NCBI GenBank assembly: GCA_024636225.1
Contig: JAGXHN010000011.1
Location: 1 to 64,000, forward strand
DNA: 64,000 nt
Direction: 5' to 3'
Source: Desulfuromonadaceae bacterium
GTDB lineage: Bacteria; Desulfobacterota; Desulfuromonadia; Desulfuromonadales; UBA2294
Of the stretch, positions 1 to 7,864 are shown piece after piece. The notes beneath the pieces were generated by a model. That model was given only the letters and a program-made list of their open reading frames with translations. It was not told the DNA's origin and ran no database searches. The translations under genes and the position numbers were made by a program. How positions within the stretch are numbered: the first letter of the stretch is position 1; the number at the start of each line of letters is the position of its first letter.

Positions 1-376
1 AGCTGTCGAGCATCGGATTCTGGTGCGGTACTTCGTAAAAGATGACACCACCGGCAATCAGCATGATAACCGCCAGGGGGCAGACCATAACACCGAGACT
101 ATCGAGCCGATAGCGCAGATCGATCAGCAGATAACTGCCGATCAGCATCCAGGCGAAAAAAGAGAGCGCTTCATGCAGATTCGCAACCGGCGTCTGCCCC
201 ACTTCTGCGTAGCGTGTGGCCAGGGTTGCGGTGTGAACCAGAAGACCGATAAGCAGGGTGCCGCGCGCGTAATTGCCGAGAGAGGTACGACGCAGCAGCA
301 CATCGATCAGAAACAGAATTGTGGCCGCAATGTAGACCACCAGGGTAATCTTGTACAACATGATATTGACGCTCAT
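1..376 (-). CDS. Cytochrome c assembly protein, CcsA/HemX-like (3' end outside window)
   Basis: The reading frame opens at an ATG at 376 and runs off the left edge without a stop, giving 125 residues. It is strongly hydrophobic, with about four predicted membrane segments (roughly residues 5-24, 36-52, 70-87 and 93-112), and resembles the N-terminal half of CcsA/HemX-type integral membrane proteins that act in cytochrome c maturation or sit in haem operons. The start overlaps the stop of the siroheme gene by four bases (ATGA), so the two are translationally coupled. In Geobacter relatives this gene precedes hemA, hemC and other haem genes, which probably lie just beyond the edge. The haem-handling tryptophan-rich motif would be in the missing part, so the family call is based on topology and context. 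Confidence 0.75.
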   Translation of the reverse strand, partial: MSVNIMLYKITLVVYIAATILFLIDVLLRRTSLGNYARGTLLIGLLVHTATLATRYAEVGQTPVANLHEALSFFAWMLIGSYLLIDLRYRLDSLGVMVCPLAVIMLIAGGVIFYEVPHQNPMLDS

Positions 377-1038
377 GACGCCCCTTTCGGTAGGTCGATA
401 TCGAAATCGGCCAAGGTGACTTTCCCTTTGAGTGCGGATTTGAGCAGCAGTTCAATGCCAGCCCTGTCCCCCGATTCCAGCATTCGAATCACTCCCCGCT
501 CCAGAAGGAGTTGCAAAATCTGCCGATTATATAAGGGGTCAGAGTCGCTTGTCAACCGCAGGGAACGGAGTCTGGCCGCAATTTGAACAAACAGTCCCCA
601 CCCCGGACCAAGAGAGCTCTCTATGCTGTCGCGGATGAGAGCCGCCGCCGCCGGACTTTTCCCCGCCGTCCCCACGGCGATCGTCAATGCATCGCGCCGC
701 AGAAGGGCCGGCAGGGTAAAATCGCTCTTCTGCGGGTCATCAGCGATATTGGCCCATACCCCCCTTTTTTTTGCGGCTGCAGCGATCTCGCCATTTGTCT
801 GAGAACTGCCGGTCGCGGCGAAAACCAGCACCGCACCGTCGAGATCAGACTCTATAAACGGACGGCAGATCGTGGTAATCTGCGCTGGCAGGCTCTGGAT
901 GTCGACATCCGGGGCGATCAGCACAATATCAGCGCCGACCGACAGTAGCGACTGCAGCTTGCGTCGACCGACCGGTCCGGCGCCGACAATAACGCAGCGT
1001 CGCCCTTTGAGTTGCAGCATCACCGGGTAGTCGGTCAT
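373..1038 (-). CDS. Precorrin-2 dehydrogenase / sirohydrochlorin ferrochelatase (siroheme synthase N-terminal type)
   Basis: This 221-residue protein matches the N-terminal NAD-dependent module of siroheme synthase (CysG N-terminus, Met8/SirC family), which oxidises precorrin-2 to sirohydrochlorin and may insert iron. A Rossmann dinucleotide-binding stretch is visible near the N-terminus (residues 15-22, GAGPVGRR), and the dehydrogenase/dimerisation part follows (the ANIADDP and SDFTLPALLRR stretches). There is no SUMT methyltransferase domain fused, so uroporphyrinogen methylation must be encoded elsewhere. A good ribosome site (CCGGAG) precedes the ATG. It lies 27 bases after the SIS-like gene and overlaps the downstream ccsA-like gene, forming one minus-strand transcription unit linked to tetrapyrrole synthesis. 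Confidence 0.9.
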   Translation of the reverse strand: MTDYPVMLQLKGRRCVIVGAGPVGRRKLQSLLSVGADIVLIAPDVDIQSLPAQITTICRPFIESDLDGAVLVFAATGSSQTNGEIAAAAKKRGVWANIADDPQKSDFTLPALLRRDALTIAVGTAGKSPAAAALIRDSIESSLGPGWGLFVQIAARLRSLRLTSDSDPLYNRQILQLLLERGVIRMLESGDRAGIELLLKSALKGKVTLADFDIDLPKGAS

Positions 1039-1065
1039 GTTTGCTCCGGGTTTTGCGGGGGGTGT

Positions 1066-1638
1066 TTAAAATCCGAACAGTTCAGCTTCAATCAGTTCAC
1101 ACAGAAGAATCCCGAAAAACACCGCCCCTTCGATCCCCCGGGCAGGGGGGACTTGCGGAAAACAGAATAAATAGTCGGAATCATTCCCGTCGCTTTCCGA
1201 ACCGAGCAGCAGTTTAGCTGTACGGCACTCAAGATCACGAGCCGTCAGCAACCCTTCGCGAACCGCGGCATCATGGCGAACATCATCAAATGCCAGCACA
1301 ATATCACCGGGACGGGCGATAGCGCGCAATTGGCGTGAAAAAAACTGCTCGCCCAGATTGTCGGCAATCAGGGAAGTCGCCAGTGTGGTATTTTGACAGA
1401 GATCGATGGCTGGCAGCATCGGACGATCATGTGCCAGGCGGTGTGCCAGCAGATTAGCAACCAGTGTAGCGACCGTGCCGAGATTTCCACTTGCAATAAC
1501 GAGGAGACGACCGTCACCGTGAAAAGCCCGGATCACTTCCTGGCCAAAATCCTGAATTGCCTGAGTATGATTGAGCAGAATTTCATTCAGCAGAAATTTC
1601 TGATCCTCGGCCGTTCTTGTCAGTTTATCGTAGATCAT
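1066..1638 (-). CDS. GmhA-like SIS-fold protein with altered active site
   Basis: A 190-residue protein with the layout of sedoheptulose-7-phosphate isomerase (GmhA, SIS fold): a helical N-terminus, then LLVIASGNLGTVATLVANLL at residues 46-65 in the place of the usual GNGGSA loop, and SRQLRAIARPGDIVLAF at 101-117. The StSGnS phosphate-binding loop is replaced by FDDVRHD, and the C-terminal QE..H catalytic element appears as IEGAVFFG, so isomerase activity is doubtful. I chose the ATG at 1638 because GAGGTG precedes it and because an upstream in-frame start at 1698 would lie inside the -35 element of the promoter. It is the first gene of an apparent operon with the siroheme gene. Fold call is fairly sure; function is not known. 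Confidence 0.65.
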   Translation of the reverse strand: MIYDKLTRTAEDQKFLLNEILLNHTQAIQDFGQEVIRAFHGDGRLLVIASGNLGTVATLVANLLAHRLAHDRPMLPAIDLCQNTTLATSLIADNLGEQFFSRQLRAIARPGDIVLAFDDVRHDAAVREGLLTARDLECRTAKLLLGSESDGNDSDYLFCFPQVPPARGIEGAVFFGILLCELIEAELFGF

Positions 1639-1669
1639 CACCACCTCATCCGTTATACTTTTCTCCGAC

Positions 1670-1698
1670 ATAATAGAAACCACGAGAGAGACTGTCAA
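1670..1698 (-). promoter_or_regulatory. Sigma-70 promoter for the SIS-siroheme-ccsA unit
   Basis: On the minus strand TTGACA (1698-1693) and TATTAT (1675-1670) are separated by exactly 17 bases. The -35 is a perfect consensus and the -10 differs by one base. Transcription would begin near 1663, leaving a leader of about 25 bases before the ATG at 1638. This placement is what rules out the longer in-frame start at 1698. Confidence 0.75.
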
Positions 1699-1764
1699 GA
1701 ACAGTGACCCGCGAGGAATTAGAAGTTGATTTTTTTGGTCTGTAAATTATGATTGGCAGTAGAG

Positions 1765-1793
1765 TTGACGTCTCATAAAATAACTGGTATCCC
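1765..1793 (+). promoter_or_regulatory. Possible sigma-70 promoter for trxA
   Basis: TTGACG at 1765-1770 is followed after 17 bases by TATCCC at 1788-1793. The -35 is good, the -10 is weak. It sits about 40 bases before the thioredoxin start, in a divergent gap shared with the SIS-like gene promoter. Confidence 0.4.
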
Positions 1794-1833
1794 TTCAAAC
1801 CCGATAACGGATAGATAAAAGGAGAAGAGCATT

Positions 1834-2163
1834 ATGGCAAGTGACAAAGTGATTCAATTGACTGATGATTCGTTTGAAACCGAGGTATTAAAATCCTCTA
1901 CCCCGGTATTGGTCGATTTCTGGGCAACCTGGTGTGCGCCGTGCAAGGCGATCGGTCCACTTCTCGATGAACTGGCAGAGGAGTATGACGGCAAAGTGAA
2001 GATTGCCAAAGTGAACGTCGATGAGAACCAGGCGACCCCCGGCCAGTTCGGGGTACGTGGTATTCCAACGCTGATACTGTTCAAGGATGGCCAAGTCGTC
2101 GATCAGGTCGTCGGCGCCGTGCCGAAAAATCAGCTCGAAGGGTTGTTGCAAAAAGTCCTCTGA
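1834..2163 (+). CDS. trxA: Thioredoxin
   Basis: A 109-residue thioredoxin of standard length. The redox-active site WCAPC is at residues 33-37 (the family more often has WCGPC), and the cis-proline loop GIPT follows at about residue 78. No signal peptide, so it is a cytoplasmic disulfide reductase, probably reduced by a thioredoxin reductase encoded elsewhere. A strong ribosome site (AAAGGAG) lies 9 bases before the ATG. It is a single-gene unit with its own promoter candidate and a hairpin terminator just downstream. Confidence 0.97.
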   Translation: MASDKVIQLTDDSFETEVLKSSTPVLVDFWATWCAPCKAIGPLLDELAEEYDGKVKIAKVNVDENQATPGQFGVRGIPTLILFKDGQVVDQVVGAVPKNQLEGLLQKVL

Positions 2164-2193
2164 GCATCAAAGGTGGTCAATACCGCTGTTGAG

Positions 2194-2227
2194 ACGGGCC
2201 CGTCAGATGTCGGGCCCGTTGCTGTTT
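2194..2227 (+). terminator. Rho-independent terminator after trxA
   Basis: ACGGGCCCG (2194-2202) pairs perfectly with CGGGCCCGT (2211-2219) around an 8-base loop, followed by TGCTGTTTT. It lies between the convergent trxA and darP genes. Confidence 0.8.
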
Positions 2228-2232
2228 TGACC

Positions 2233-2766
2233 CTACTCTTCCGGCGATTCTGACAGCTTGCGCAGCTGACGAAAAATGTCGCGGTACGATTTTTTATCCC
2301 CGGTCGCATGAACATTACGGGCCAGCCTGGCCAGTTTATTGTGGTTAATCAAAGGATAGCTCTGGTTTATTTCGAGCAAGGCGGCGTCGAAGGTTGCCTG
2401 CGTGCAGAGCCGATCACGCAACTGTTCAAGATCGTGGAAAGCCTGCGTCTGCTGCTGATGGACCTCATTGTCGTCGCTGAGAAAAGCGTCGATTTCGTCG
2501 AGACGATCATAACGTCTGAGCCGGGCAGCAAAATGTTTGATCTGTCGTTTGCGCGAACCGTGACCTTTGGTTGCGCGAGCCAGCAAAAGCTCCTGCATCA
2601 GCGCAGCGTCAAGCGGCAAGCTGCCGAGAGCCGATTCCGAAAGCTCTGTCAGCTGCAGTGCCGTCTCTTCAATCGCTTTGGCGACCCGCTTGGCCGCAGT
2701 GCGGCCCCGCCCTTCCTGTTTTTTCTCGTCCGGTTTGATCTCTTCTTGTACCGGTTCATCTTTCAT
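2233..2766 (-). CDS. darP: DarP/YjgA-family ribosome-associated protein (DUF615)
   Basis: A 177-residue charged protein matching the YjgA/DarP family, which in E. coli binds the 50S subunit late in assembly. Recognisable stretches are SRKRQIKHFAARLRR near residue 71 and NKLARLARN near residue 144. The N-terminal 30 residues are a low-complexity acidic/basic tail. The start at 2766 overlaps the stop of dtd by one base (TGATG), marking translational coupling. It is the last gene of the dapF-to-darP run. DarP is best known from Beta- and Gammaproteobacteria, so its presence here is worth noting, but the match is clear. Confidence 0.85.
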   Translation of the reverse strand: MKDEPVQEEIKPDEKKQEGRGRTAAKRVAKAIEETALQLTELSESALGSLPLDAALMQELLLARATKGHGSRKRQIKHFAARLRRYDRLDEIDAFLSDDNEVHQQQTQAFHDLEQLRDRLCTQATFDAALLEINQSYPLINHNKLARLARNVHATGDKKSYRDIFRQLRKLSESPEE

Positions 2767-3215
2767 CAGAATCTCTTTCGACTGTCGAGCAGAATGGTGA
2801 CCGGTCCGTTGTTGACCAGAGTGATTTGCATATCGGCCTGAAAGATGCCGGTGGCAACGCTCACTCCTCTGGCCTGAAGCCCGGCAACAAAGGCCCGGTA
2901 GTAGCACTCTGCCTCTTGCGGCAGAGCAGCATCGGTAAAGCCGGGTCTGCGCCCTTTGCGGCAATCGGCCAGCAAAGTAAATTGTGAGACAACAAGAACG
3001 CTTCCGGCGACATCGGTCACTGATCGATTCATTTTTCCGGCGGAGTCTTCGAAAATGCGCAGTGTGACCGTTTTGTCGAGCAGACTGTTCAGATCGCTCT
3101 CATTATCCCCCCGTTCAACGCCGAGCAGAACCAGCAGTCCGGCGTCGATGGCGCCGACAATTTTGCCGGAAACTTCGACTTTCGCCGCTGTAACCCTTTG
3201 CAATACGGCACGCAT
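2766..3215 (-). CDS. dtd: D-aminoacyl-tRNA deacylase
   Basis: This 149-residue protein has the usual Dtd length and starts with the typical MRAVLQRVTAAKVEV. It carries both signature motifs: SQFTLLADCRKGRRPGF at about 79-95 and the Gly-cisPro motif NNGPVT near 135, which hydrolyse D-amino acids (and misloaded glycine) from tRNA. The start at 3215 was chosen over a longer frame because the conserved N-terminus begins there. It follows nfo by 7 bases and overlaps darP. Confidence 0.95.
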   Translation of the reverse strand: MRAVLQRVTAAKVEVSGKIVGAIDAGLLVLLGVERGDNESDLNSLLDKTVTLRIFEDSAGKMNRSVTDVAGSVLVVSQFTLLADCRKGRRPGFTDAALPQEAECYYRAFVAGLQARGVSVATGIFQADMQITLVNNGPVTILLDSRKRF

Positions 3216-3222
3216 CCCGGGG

Positions 3223-4089
3223 CTATTCCTCCCCGGCCAGGCTGCGCAGCAGGGCGATGTTGCGCAAGTCGAGACTGTTATCGTCACCCTTGGGTGTCTC
3301 AAGAACTTTTGGCACGTTGAAAAAACGCTGGTCCTGCATCAGGGCCCGAAACCCTTCGACGCCAACAGCCCCTTCGCCGAGCTGTTCATGACGGTCGACA
3401 CGTGACCCTAGCCCCTTTTTACTGTCGTTGACATGAAAAGCTTTGATCCTGTCGCAACCGATTATCCGATCGAATTCATCCATAACTGAAAGGTACCCTT
3501 CAGCCGTGGTCAGATCATAACCGGCAGCCAGAGCATGACAGGTATCAAAACAGATTCCGAAATTCCCCGCTGGAACTTTTTCCATGATCGTTGCGAGGTG
3601 CTCGAATTTATAGCCGAGGTTACTCCCCTGGCCAGCGGTAATTTCAATCAAAACCCTGACTGTAGATGGAGCTTCCTGAAAAATTTCACGAAAAGCATGG
3701 GCAACCCGTTCAATACCGACCGTTTCACCGGTGGTGAGATGGGAGCCGGGGTGCATCACCAGATCCGGCAGACCGAGCTGGGCGCAGCGATTGAGTTCAT
3801 CAATAAAGGCGTCCTTCGATTTCACCCACTTTTTATCATCGGGGGCCGCGAGATTGATCAGATAACTGTCGTGAGCGATGATCGGTCCGATCGAACTCGC
3901 TTTCCAGGCAGTTTTGAATGCCTCGGCGCTTTGCGGACTGATCGGTTTGCCGCTCCACTGATTGGCATTTTTGGTAAAAATCTGGATCGCCGTGCAGCCG
4001 AGCTCTTCACCGCGGCCGATGGCGAGATCGATCGACCCGCTGATCGAGACATGGGCACCAATCGGCTGTTTTGTGTGTGCTGAGTTCAT
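3223..4089 (-). CDS. nfo: Endonuclease IV (AP endonuclease)
   Basis: A 288-residue TIM-barrel apurinic/apyrimidinic endonuclease of base excision repair. The zinc-binding signatures are visible: GICFDTCHALAAGYD around residues 178-192, HVNDSKKGLGSRVDRHEQLG after it, and the LETPKG stretch near the C-terminus. The N-terminus IGAHVSISGS is typical. Two starts are possible: 4089 (used here) and 4101, four codons upstream; neither has a strong ribosome site. Nth at 48 kb supplies the matching glycosylase/lyase activity. It lies between a small secreted-protein gene and dtd. Confidence 0.96.
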   Translation of the reverse strand: MNSAHTKQPIGAHVSISGSIDLAIGRGEELGCTAIQIFTKNANQWSGKPISPQSAEAFKTAWKASSIGPIIAHDSYLINLAAPDDKKWVKSKDAFIDELNRCAQLGLPDLVMHPGSHLTTGETVGIERVAHAFREIFQEAPSTVRVLIEITAGQGSNLGYKFEHLATIMEKVPAGNFGICFDTCHALAAGYDLTTAEGYLSVMDEFDRIIGCDRIKAFHVNDSKKGLGSRVDRHEQLGEGAVGVEGFRALMQDQRFFNVPKVLETPKGDDNSLDLRNIALLRSLAGEE

Positions 4090-4105
4090 AAATTGACCCA
4101 TCTTA

Positions 4106-4405
4106 TTATTTTGTAGTCTTGCGCTTGTCGGTACAGATTGCCGGGACAACTTTTCCACCGCGCTCCTCGTAAATCTGAATATTGGAGACCGCAGCACCAT
4201 AGCCGTTACCCGCCCCAAAAGCGATAGTCTGGAAGACTTTCATCCCGTCGATACAAAGAATTCGATCGGTTGAATGCCCCTTGACTACGCGGCTGATATC
4301 GCTGTTATGCTCCTGCTCCCTGATTTTTGCCGATGCGACCGTCACAGCGAGCAGAAGAATGAGCAGGGTCAACAGATGGCGTAATATAATTTTTTTTGAT
4401 CGCAT
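4106..4405 (-). CDS. Small secreted protein of unknown function
   Basis: A 99-residue protein with a basic N-terminus (MRSKKIILRH) and a hydrophobic core ending in ASA, a clear Sec signal peptide with cleavage near residue 26. The mature part is about 73 residues, contains two cysteines that could pair, and a glycine-rich stretch AFGAGNGYGAA. I recognise no family. A very good ribosome site (AAAGGAG) precedes the ATG by 7 bases, which supports it being real. It lies 40 bases downstream of the HAD gene and 16 bases before nfo on the same strand. Confidence 0.7.
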   Translation of the reverse strand: MRSKKIILRHLLTLLILLLAVTVASAKIREQEHNSDISRVVKGHSTDRILCIDGMKVFQTIAFGAGNGYGAAVSNIQIYEERGGKVVPAICTDKRKTTK

Positions 4406-4445
4406 ATTTTACTCCTTTTATACCCCTTCAACCGGATTTCGGGGC

Positions 4446-5099
4446 TTACTCGCAAAGACGCTGCGGCTTTTGCGTCCATTGCCAGACAGCTTCGGCCGCT
4501 GCCGCCGCAGTATCGACCTGAAGATTAAAGCCAGGTACTTTTTTCCCGTCCTGAACCAGAATCGTTTTCATGCCAAGCGCTCTGGCCTGATTCAGATTGG
4601 CGGAACAGTCCTCAATCATGATGCATTCCCGGGCCGGAATGCCCAGACTCTGCAGCACTCCGTGATACGGCTCAGGGTTTGGTTTTGGTTGGTAGGCAGC
4701 GATACGAATATCAAAAATCTGCACAAACTGCTCGGCAATCCCCAGAGCGAGTATAACCCGCTCGGCGTGCTGGCGTGAGCCGTTGGTAAAGATATAGCAG
4801 GGGATCTGCAGTCGATCCAGATTCTGCCGCAGAACAAGATCCGGCTTGAGCCGGGCTGTAACGTCGACATCATGAACATAGTCGAGGTACGACTCCGGAT
4901 CGATATTGTGATGCCGAATCAACCCCTGCAGGGTTGCTCCATAATCGAGCCAATATCGTTTTCGCAAACTGTCGACCTCGTCCGCAGGAATTCCGGCAAT
5001 CTCAAGCATAAAACCGTTGATGCGGACATCGATCAGGGCAAACAGGTTGAGTCCGGGGTGATACAGAGTATTGTCGAGATCGAAAAGAACAGCATTCAT
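4446..5099 (-). CDS. HAD-superfamily hydrolase, pyrimidine 5'-nucleotidase type
   Basis: A 217-residue HAD subfamily IA protein. Motif I DLDNTLY is at residues 6-12, motif II is TNGSRQ near 105, a lysine loop QPKPNPEPY comes near 140, and motif IV IEDCSANL near 165. The DLDNTLY form and helical cap resemble SDT1/pyrimidine 5'-nucleotidases, which dephosphorylate UMP or CMP; the true substrate is not provable from sequence. The ATG at 5099 overlaps the stop of the HIT gene (ATGA), which is why I prefer it to the start four codons upstream. Confidence 0.85.
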   Translation of the reverse strand: MNAVLFDLDNTLYHPGLNLFALIDVRINGFMLEIAGIPADEVDSLRKRYWLDYGATLQGLIRHHNIDPESYLDYVHDVDVTARLKPDLVLRQNLDRLQIPCYIFTNGSRQHAERVILALGIAEQFVQIFDIRIAAYQPKPNPEPYHGVLQSLGIPARECIMIEDCSANLNQARALGMKTILVQDGKKVPGFNLQVDTAAAAAEAVWQWTQKPQRLCE

Positions 5100-5530
5100 G
5101 ATCCGATGCACTCCGTCGGTTTCAGAGCCTGGCGAATCTTCTCTATCTCTGCGCGATACTGTTCGGGAGTCAGGACTTTATCCCGATGGAGTTCGCTCCA
5201 GATCGGTCGTGGCCAGAGGGGATCGGTGTCGAAGCGCGGGACAAGATGCCAGTGCATGTGCGGCACCATGTTGCCGAGCAGCTCGTAGTTCATTTTGGTC
5301 GGTCTGTAGACCTGATACAACGCGCCGGCAACCTGATTAACCTCTTCGATAAGCGCTTGACGGATCTGCTGGTCGAGATGAAAAAGTTCGGTGTAATGCT
5401 CGCGGGCGATGACGAAGGAGTAACCGGGGAAAAACTGATCTCGATTGAGCTGAACGAAACTGTGCTCAAGCTCGATGATACGCAAATCCGGTTCGTCCTG
5501 CCAGCGGCGGCACATGATGCATGCTGTCAT
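5096..5530 (-). CDS. HIT-family nucleotide-binding hydrolase
   Basis: A 144-residue histidine-triad protein. The triad HMHWHLVPR occupies residues 91-99, with His91, His93 and His95 as the catalytic set; an N-terminal CxxC (Cys4/Cys7) may bind zinc. HIT proteins of this type cleave AMP from nucleotide conjugates or dinucleoside polyphosphates. It overlaps dapF upstream and the HAD gene downstream by four bases each (ATGA), so dapF-HIT-HAD are coupled in translation. Confidence 0.92.
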   Translation of the reverse strand: MTACIMCRRWQDEPDLRIIELEHSFVQLNRDQFFPGYSFVIAREHYTELFHLDQQIRQALIEEVNQVAGALYQVYRPTKMNYELLGNMVPHMHWHLVPRFDTDPLWPRPIWSELHRDKVLTPEQYRAEIEKIRQALKPTECIGS

Positions 5531-6366
5531 AAGTCAAAAAACTCCCCGCGAAAGACTTCCGTGGCCGGCCCGGTCATAAAAACATCACCGGCTTCACTCC
5601 ACTCCAACTGCAGGGAGCCACCGCGCAGGCGATTCGTAATGCTCCGCTCAGTCCGGCCACTCAGCACACCAGCCACGGCGACGGCCGACGCGCCGGTACC
5701 ACAAGCCAGGGTTTCACCAGCACCGCGTTCCCAGGTTCGCTGTTTGACCTCACTGCGCGAGACCTGTTCAACAAATTCGACGTTAATCCGATTCGGAAAC
5801 ATCGGATGTTTTTCGATCGCCGAACCGTAATATTCGACGGGAAAATCATCGAGTTGATCGACGAAAATAACACAGTGCGGGTTCCCCATCGAGACGCAGG
5901 TGATGGCAAAAGTGCGATCGAGAATGTTGAGCGGCAGGTCAACAATGATTGTCTCATTATCCGTCAGAACAGGAATTTCGGCCGACATCAGCCGCGGCAT
6001 ACCCATATTGACCCGCACCTGATCGACCTTATGATCGGAGCCGAAGTAAAGTTTCAGCGGGAGAATTCCGGCTTTGGTCTCAATACGGATTTCATCCCCG
6101 GAAACGAGGCCGGAGTCAGCACTGAATTTGGCCACGCAGCGAATTCCGTTGCCGCACATCTCGGCTTCACTACCATCGGCGTTGAACATCCGCATCCTGA
6201 CATCTGCTACTTTTGAAGGGAGAATCAGAATCAGACCGTCTGAACCGACGCCGAAGTGGCGATCGGAAACAGCGATAGCAAGCTTTTCCGGCTGATCAAC
6301 CTGTTCTTCGAAACCGTTGATATAGACATAATCGTTCCCGGCCCCGTGCATCTTGATAAATTTCAT
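5527..6366 (-). CDS. dapF: Diaminopimelate epimerase
   Basis: A 279-residue enzyme converting LL- to meso-diaminopimelate for lysine and peptidoglycan. The two catalytic cysteines sit in MCGNGIRC (about residue 74) and ACGTGASA (about 218), with the paired substrate-binding stretches NADGSEAE and ERGAGET. The ATG at 6366 is preceded by GTGGAGG, and the conserved N-terminus [14 protein letters not shown] begins there. It heads the minus-strand run to darP. Confidence 0.97.
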   Translation of the reverse strand: MKFIKMHGAGNDYVYINGFEEQVDQPEKLAIAVSDRHFGVGSDGLILILPSKVADVRMRMFNADGSEAEMCGNGIRCVAKFSADSGLVSGDEIRIETKAGILPLKLYFGSDHKVDQVRVNMGMPRLMSAEIPVLTDNETIIVDLPLNILDRTFAITCVSMGNPHCVIFVDQLDDFPVEYYGSAIEKHPMFPNRINVEFVEQVSRSEVKQRTWERGAGETLACGTGASAVAVAGVLSGRTERSITNRLRGGSLQLEWSEAGDVFMTGPATEVFRGEFFDL

Positions 6367-6452
6367 GATTGAGCCTCCACAAACTTGGCTGAACATTCTA
6401 CAGCGAATCGTCCGGTTGCGCCAAGAAAAAGCTATATTTTGTTTTCATCCGC

Positions 6453-6482
6453 TTGACACTTCTGTATCCCTCCACGTATCAA
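6453..6482 (+). promoter_or_regulatory. Possible sigma-70 promoter for the 6534 gene
   Basis: TTGACA at 6453-6458 is followed after 18 bases by TATCAA at 6477-6482. A second -10-like element, TGGTACAAT, lies at 6488-6495. It faces away from dapF in the divergent gap. Confidence 0.4.
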
Positions 6483-6533
6483 TGTCTGGTACAATGTTAC
6501 AAACTTTAAAAAAAACTGGAAGAGGTCTTTTTT

Positions 6534-6758
6534 ATGGCATTTAATTTGATAACGAAAATTTGGCAGACAGGTTCCCTCGAATGGTGGGGGATGATCGATG
6601 GTGCAGATGTTTATCTCGGCTGCCGGGAGTTTCCACAGCCGCCGGAGGAAGGGGACGAGTGGATTGTGAAATCGACCGGTGATATGTTTCGGATCGATGC
6701 AGGCGAAATTGTCAAGACAGGAAATAGAGAGGTTTCTCCTGAACCATGGGAGGTGTAA
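6534..6758 (+). CDS. Small hypothetical protein
   Basis: A 74-residue acidic protein rich in tryptophan (five W) with no signal peptide or cysteine cluster and only one cysteine. I recognise no family. A usable ribosome site (GGAAGAGG) lies before the ATG, a promoter candidate sits upstream, and its stop overlaps the start of the next gene (TAATG), so it appears to be translated together with the metallo-hydrolase. Confidence 0.6.
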   Translation: MAFNLITKIWQTGSLEWWGMIDGADVYLGCREFPQPPEEGDEWIVKSTGDMFRIDAGEIVKTGNREVSPEPWEV

Positions 6759-7375
6759 TGATGCCCCTGACCATAGTTCAACTGCCGCTCCCTGATCTGA
6801 CCAATTTTTCTTATCTGGTCTATTGCGAAGAGACCCGTAAAGGGATAGTGGTAGACCCTTCTTTTGTTCCACAGGTGGTGCTGCAGGCTGCGACCGAACG
6901 GGAGGTGGAACTTCTCTATTTGGTTAATACACATGGGCACAGGGATCATATCGATGGGAACCGTGCGGTTATTACCGCGACCGGTGTTCAGCTTGCAGCT
7001 CATCCGGCGGACCTCCCGGACGCCGACCGGCAGCTGGCGGATGGTGATCTGATAAAAATCGGTAACGGCTCGATCGAAGTTCTGCACACTCCCGGTCACT
7101 CCCCGGGTTCAATTGTATTGAAGACCGAAGATGCGGTGTTGACCGGGGATACCTTGTTTGTAACCCGATGCGGGCGGGCTGATCTTCCGGGGAGTGAAGT
7201 GACCCAGATGTACGAGAGCCTCCAGCGTCTGAAGCGGTTACCTGCTTCAATGCGGGTTTTTCCCGGCCATGATTACGGGCCACAGCCTGTTTCGACAATC
7301 GGTCAAGAACTTGAGCAGAACGATTATTTACGCTGTCCCGATCTGAAGAGTTTTATCCGGTTGCGAATGGGGTAA
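6758..7375 (+). CDS. Metallo-beta-lactamase-fold hydrolase (glyoxalase II / persulfide dioxygenase-like)
   Basis: A 205-residue MBL-fold protein. The metal-binding motif THGHRDH is at residues 58-64, followed by HTPGHSPGS, TGDTLF and a final FPGHDYG histidine. The TGDTLFVTRCGRADLPGS stretch resembles glyoxalase II-like and ETHE1-type persulfide dioxygenases; substrate cannot be fixed from sequence. I start at 6758, where GGGAGG precedes the ATG and the codon overlaps the upstream stop; a further in-frame ATG lies 12 bases upstream without such a site. A hairpin terminator follows. Confidence 0.88.
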   Translation: MMPLTIVQLPLPDLTNFSYLVYCEETRKGIVVDPSFVPQVVLQAATEREVELLYLVNTHGHRDHIDGNRAVITATGVQLAAHPADLPDADRQLADGDLIKIGNGSIEVLHTPGHSPGSIVLKTEDAVLTGDTLFVTRCGRADLPGSEVTQMYESLQRLKRLPASMRVFPGHDYGPQPVSTIGQELEQNDYLRCPDLKSFIRLRMG

Positions 7376-7437
7376 GACTCCTAATCGACACGATTTTTCG
7401 TAAAATTGCACTGAATGACAGATACTGAAGCTAACAG

Positions 7438-7473
7438 ACCGGGCCCGACCATTTCAGTCGGGCCCGGTTTTAG
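7438..7473 (+). terminator. Rho-independent terminator
   Basis: ACCGGGCCCGAC (7438-7449) pairs perfectly with GTCGGGCCCGGT (7457-7468) across a 7-base loop and runs into TTTTA. It ends the metallo-hydrolase unit before the convergent zinc-ribbon gene. Confidence 0.85.
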
Positions 7474-7492
7474 CTTGTACGGTTTGTCGGCT

Positions 7493-7828
7493 TTACAGCT
7501 CGTCATCGTCGAAACTGAAGGAATCTTCGCCGTCGAAATTGAAATCGCCTGAATCCTCACCAAGACCAAACGGGTCATCAACCGGTTCAGGAGCCGGAGT
7601 CGGAGATGAATTGCGATCGGCCTTCGCTGCGAGCGGCTCTTCATCTTCGTTAAAATCGAATTCAAAATTATCTTCAACAGCGGCGACGGCCCCGGCACCG
7701 CTCACAGCGGTAGCAAAAAGAACGGATCGAATAGCATGCTTTTCTCTATGTTCAGACAGGTCCTTGCCGCACTTTTTACAATTGTCAAGATAGTCGAAGC
7801 TGGTGTAATTGCATTTTGGACATTTCAC
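7493..7828 (-). CDS. Zinc-ribbon protein with acidic tail
   Basis: A 111-residue protein. The N-terminus holds two knuckles, CPKC (residues 3-6) and CKKC (17-20), forming a probable zinc ribbon. The rest is a proline- and acid-rich tail with almost no predicted fold, ending in a run of Asp/Phe repeats (FNFDGEDSFSFDDDEL). The start is a GTG at 7828, preceded by AAAGGAG at good spacing. Similar short N-terminal zinc ribbons occur in Desulfuromonadales proteins of unknown function. It is the last gene after rsmE. Confidence 0.75.
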   Translation of the reverse strand: MKCPKCNYTSFDYLDNCKKCGKDLSEHREKHAIRSVLFATAVSGAGAVAAVEDNFEFDFNEDEEPLAAKADRNSSPTPAPEPVDDPFGLGEDSGDFNFDGEDSFSFDDDEL

Positions 7829-7864
7829 GGTTTAGCTCCTTTCAGCTGGGCGCTTCGCTTATAT

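Noticed and set aside
23..586. 187-codon open frame opposite the ccsA-like and siroheme genes
   Set aside because: Its composition is that of a shadow and both true genes are clear on the minus strand.
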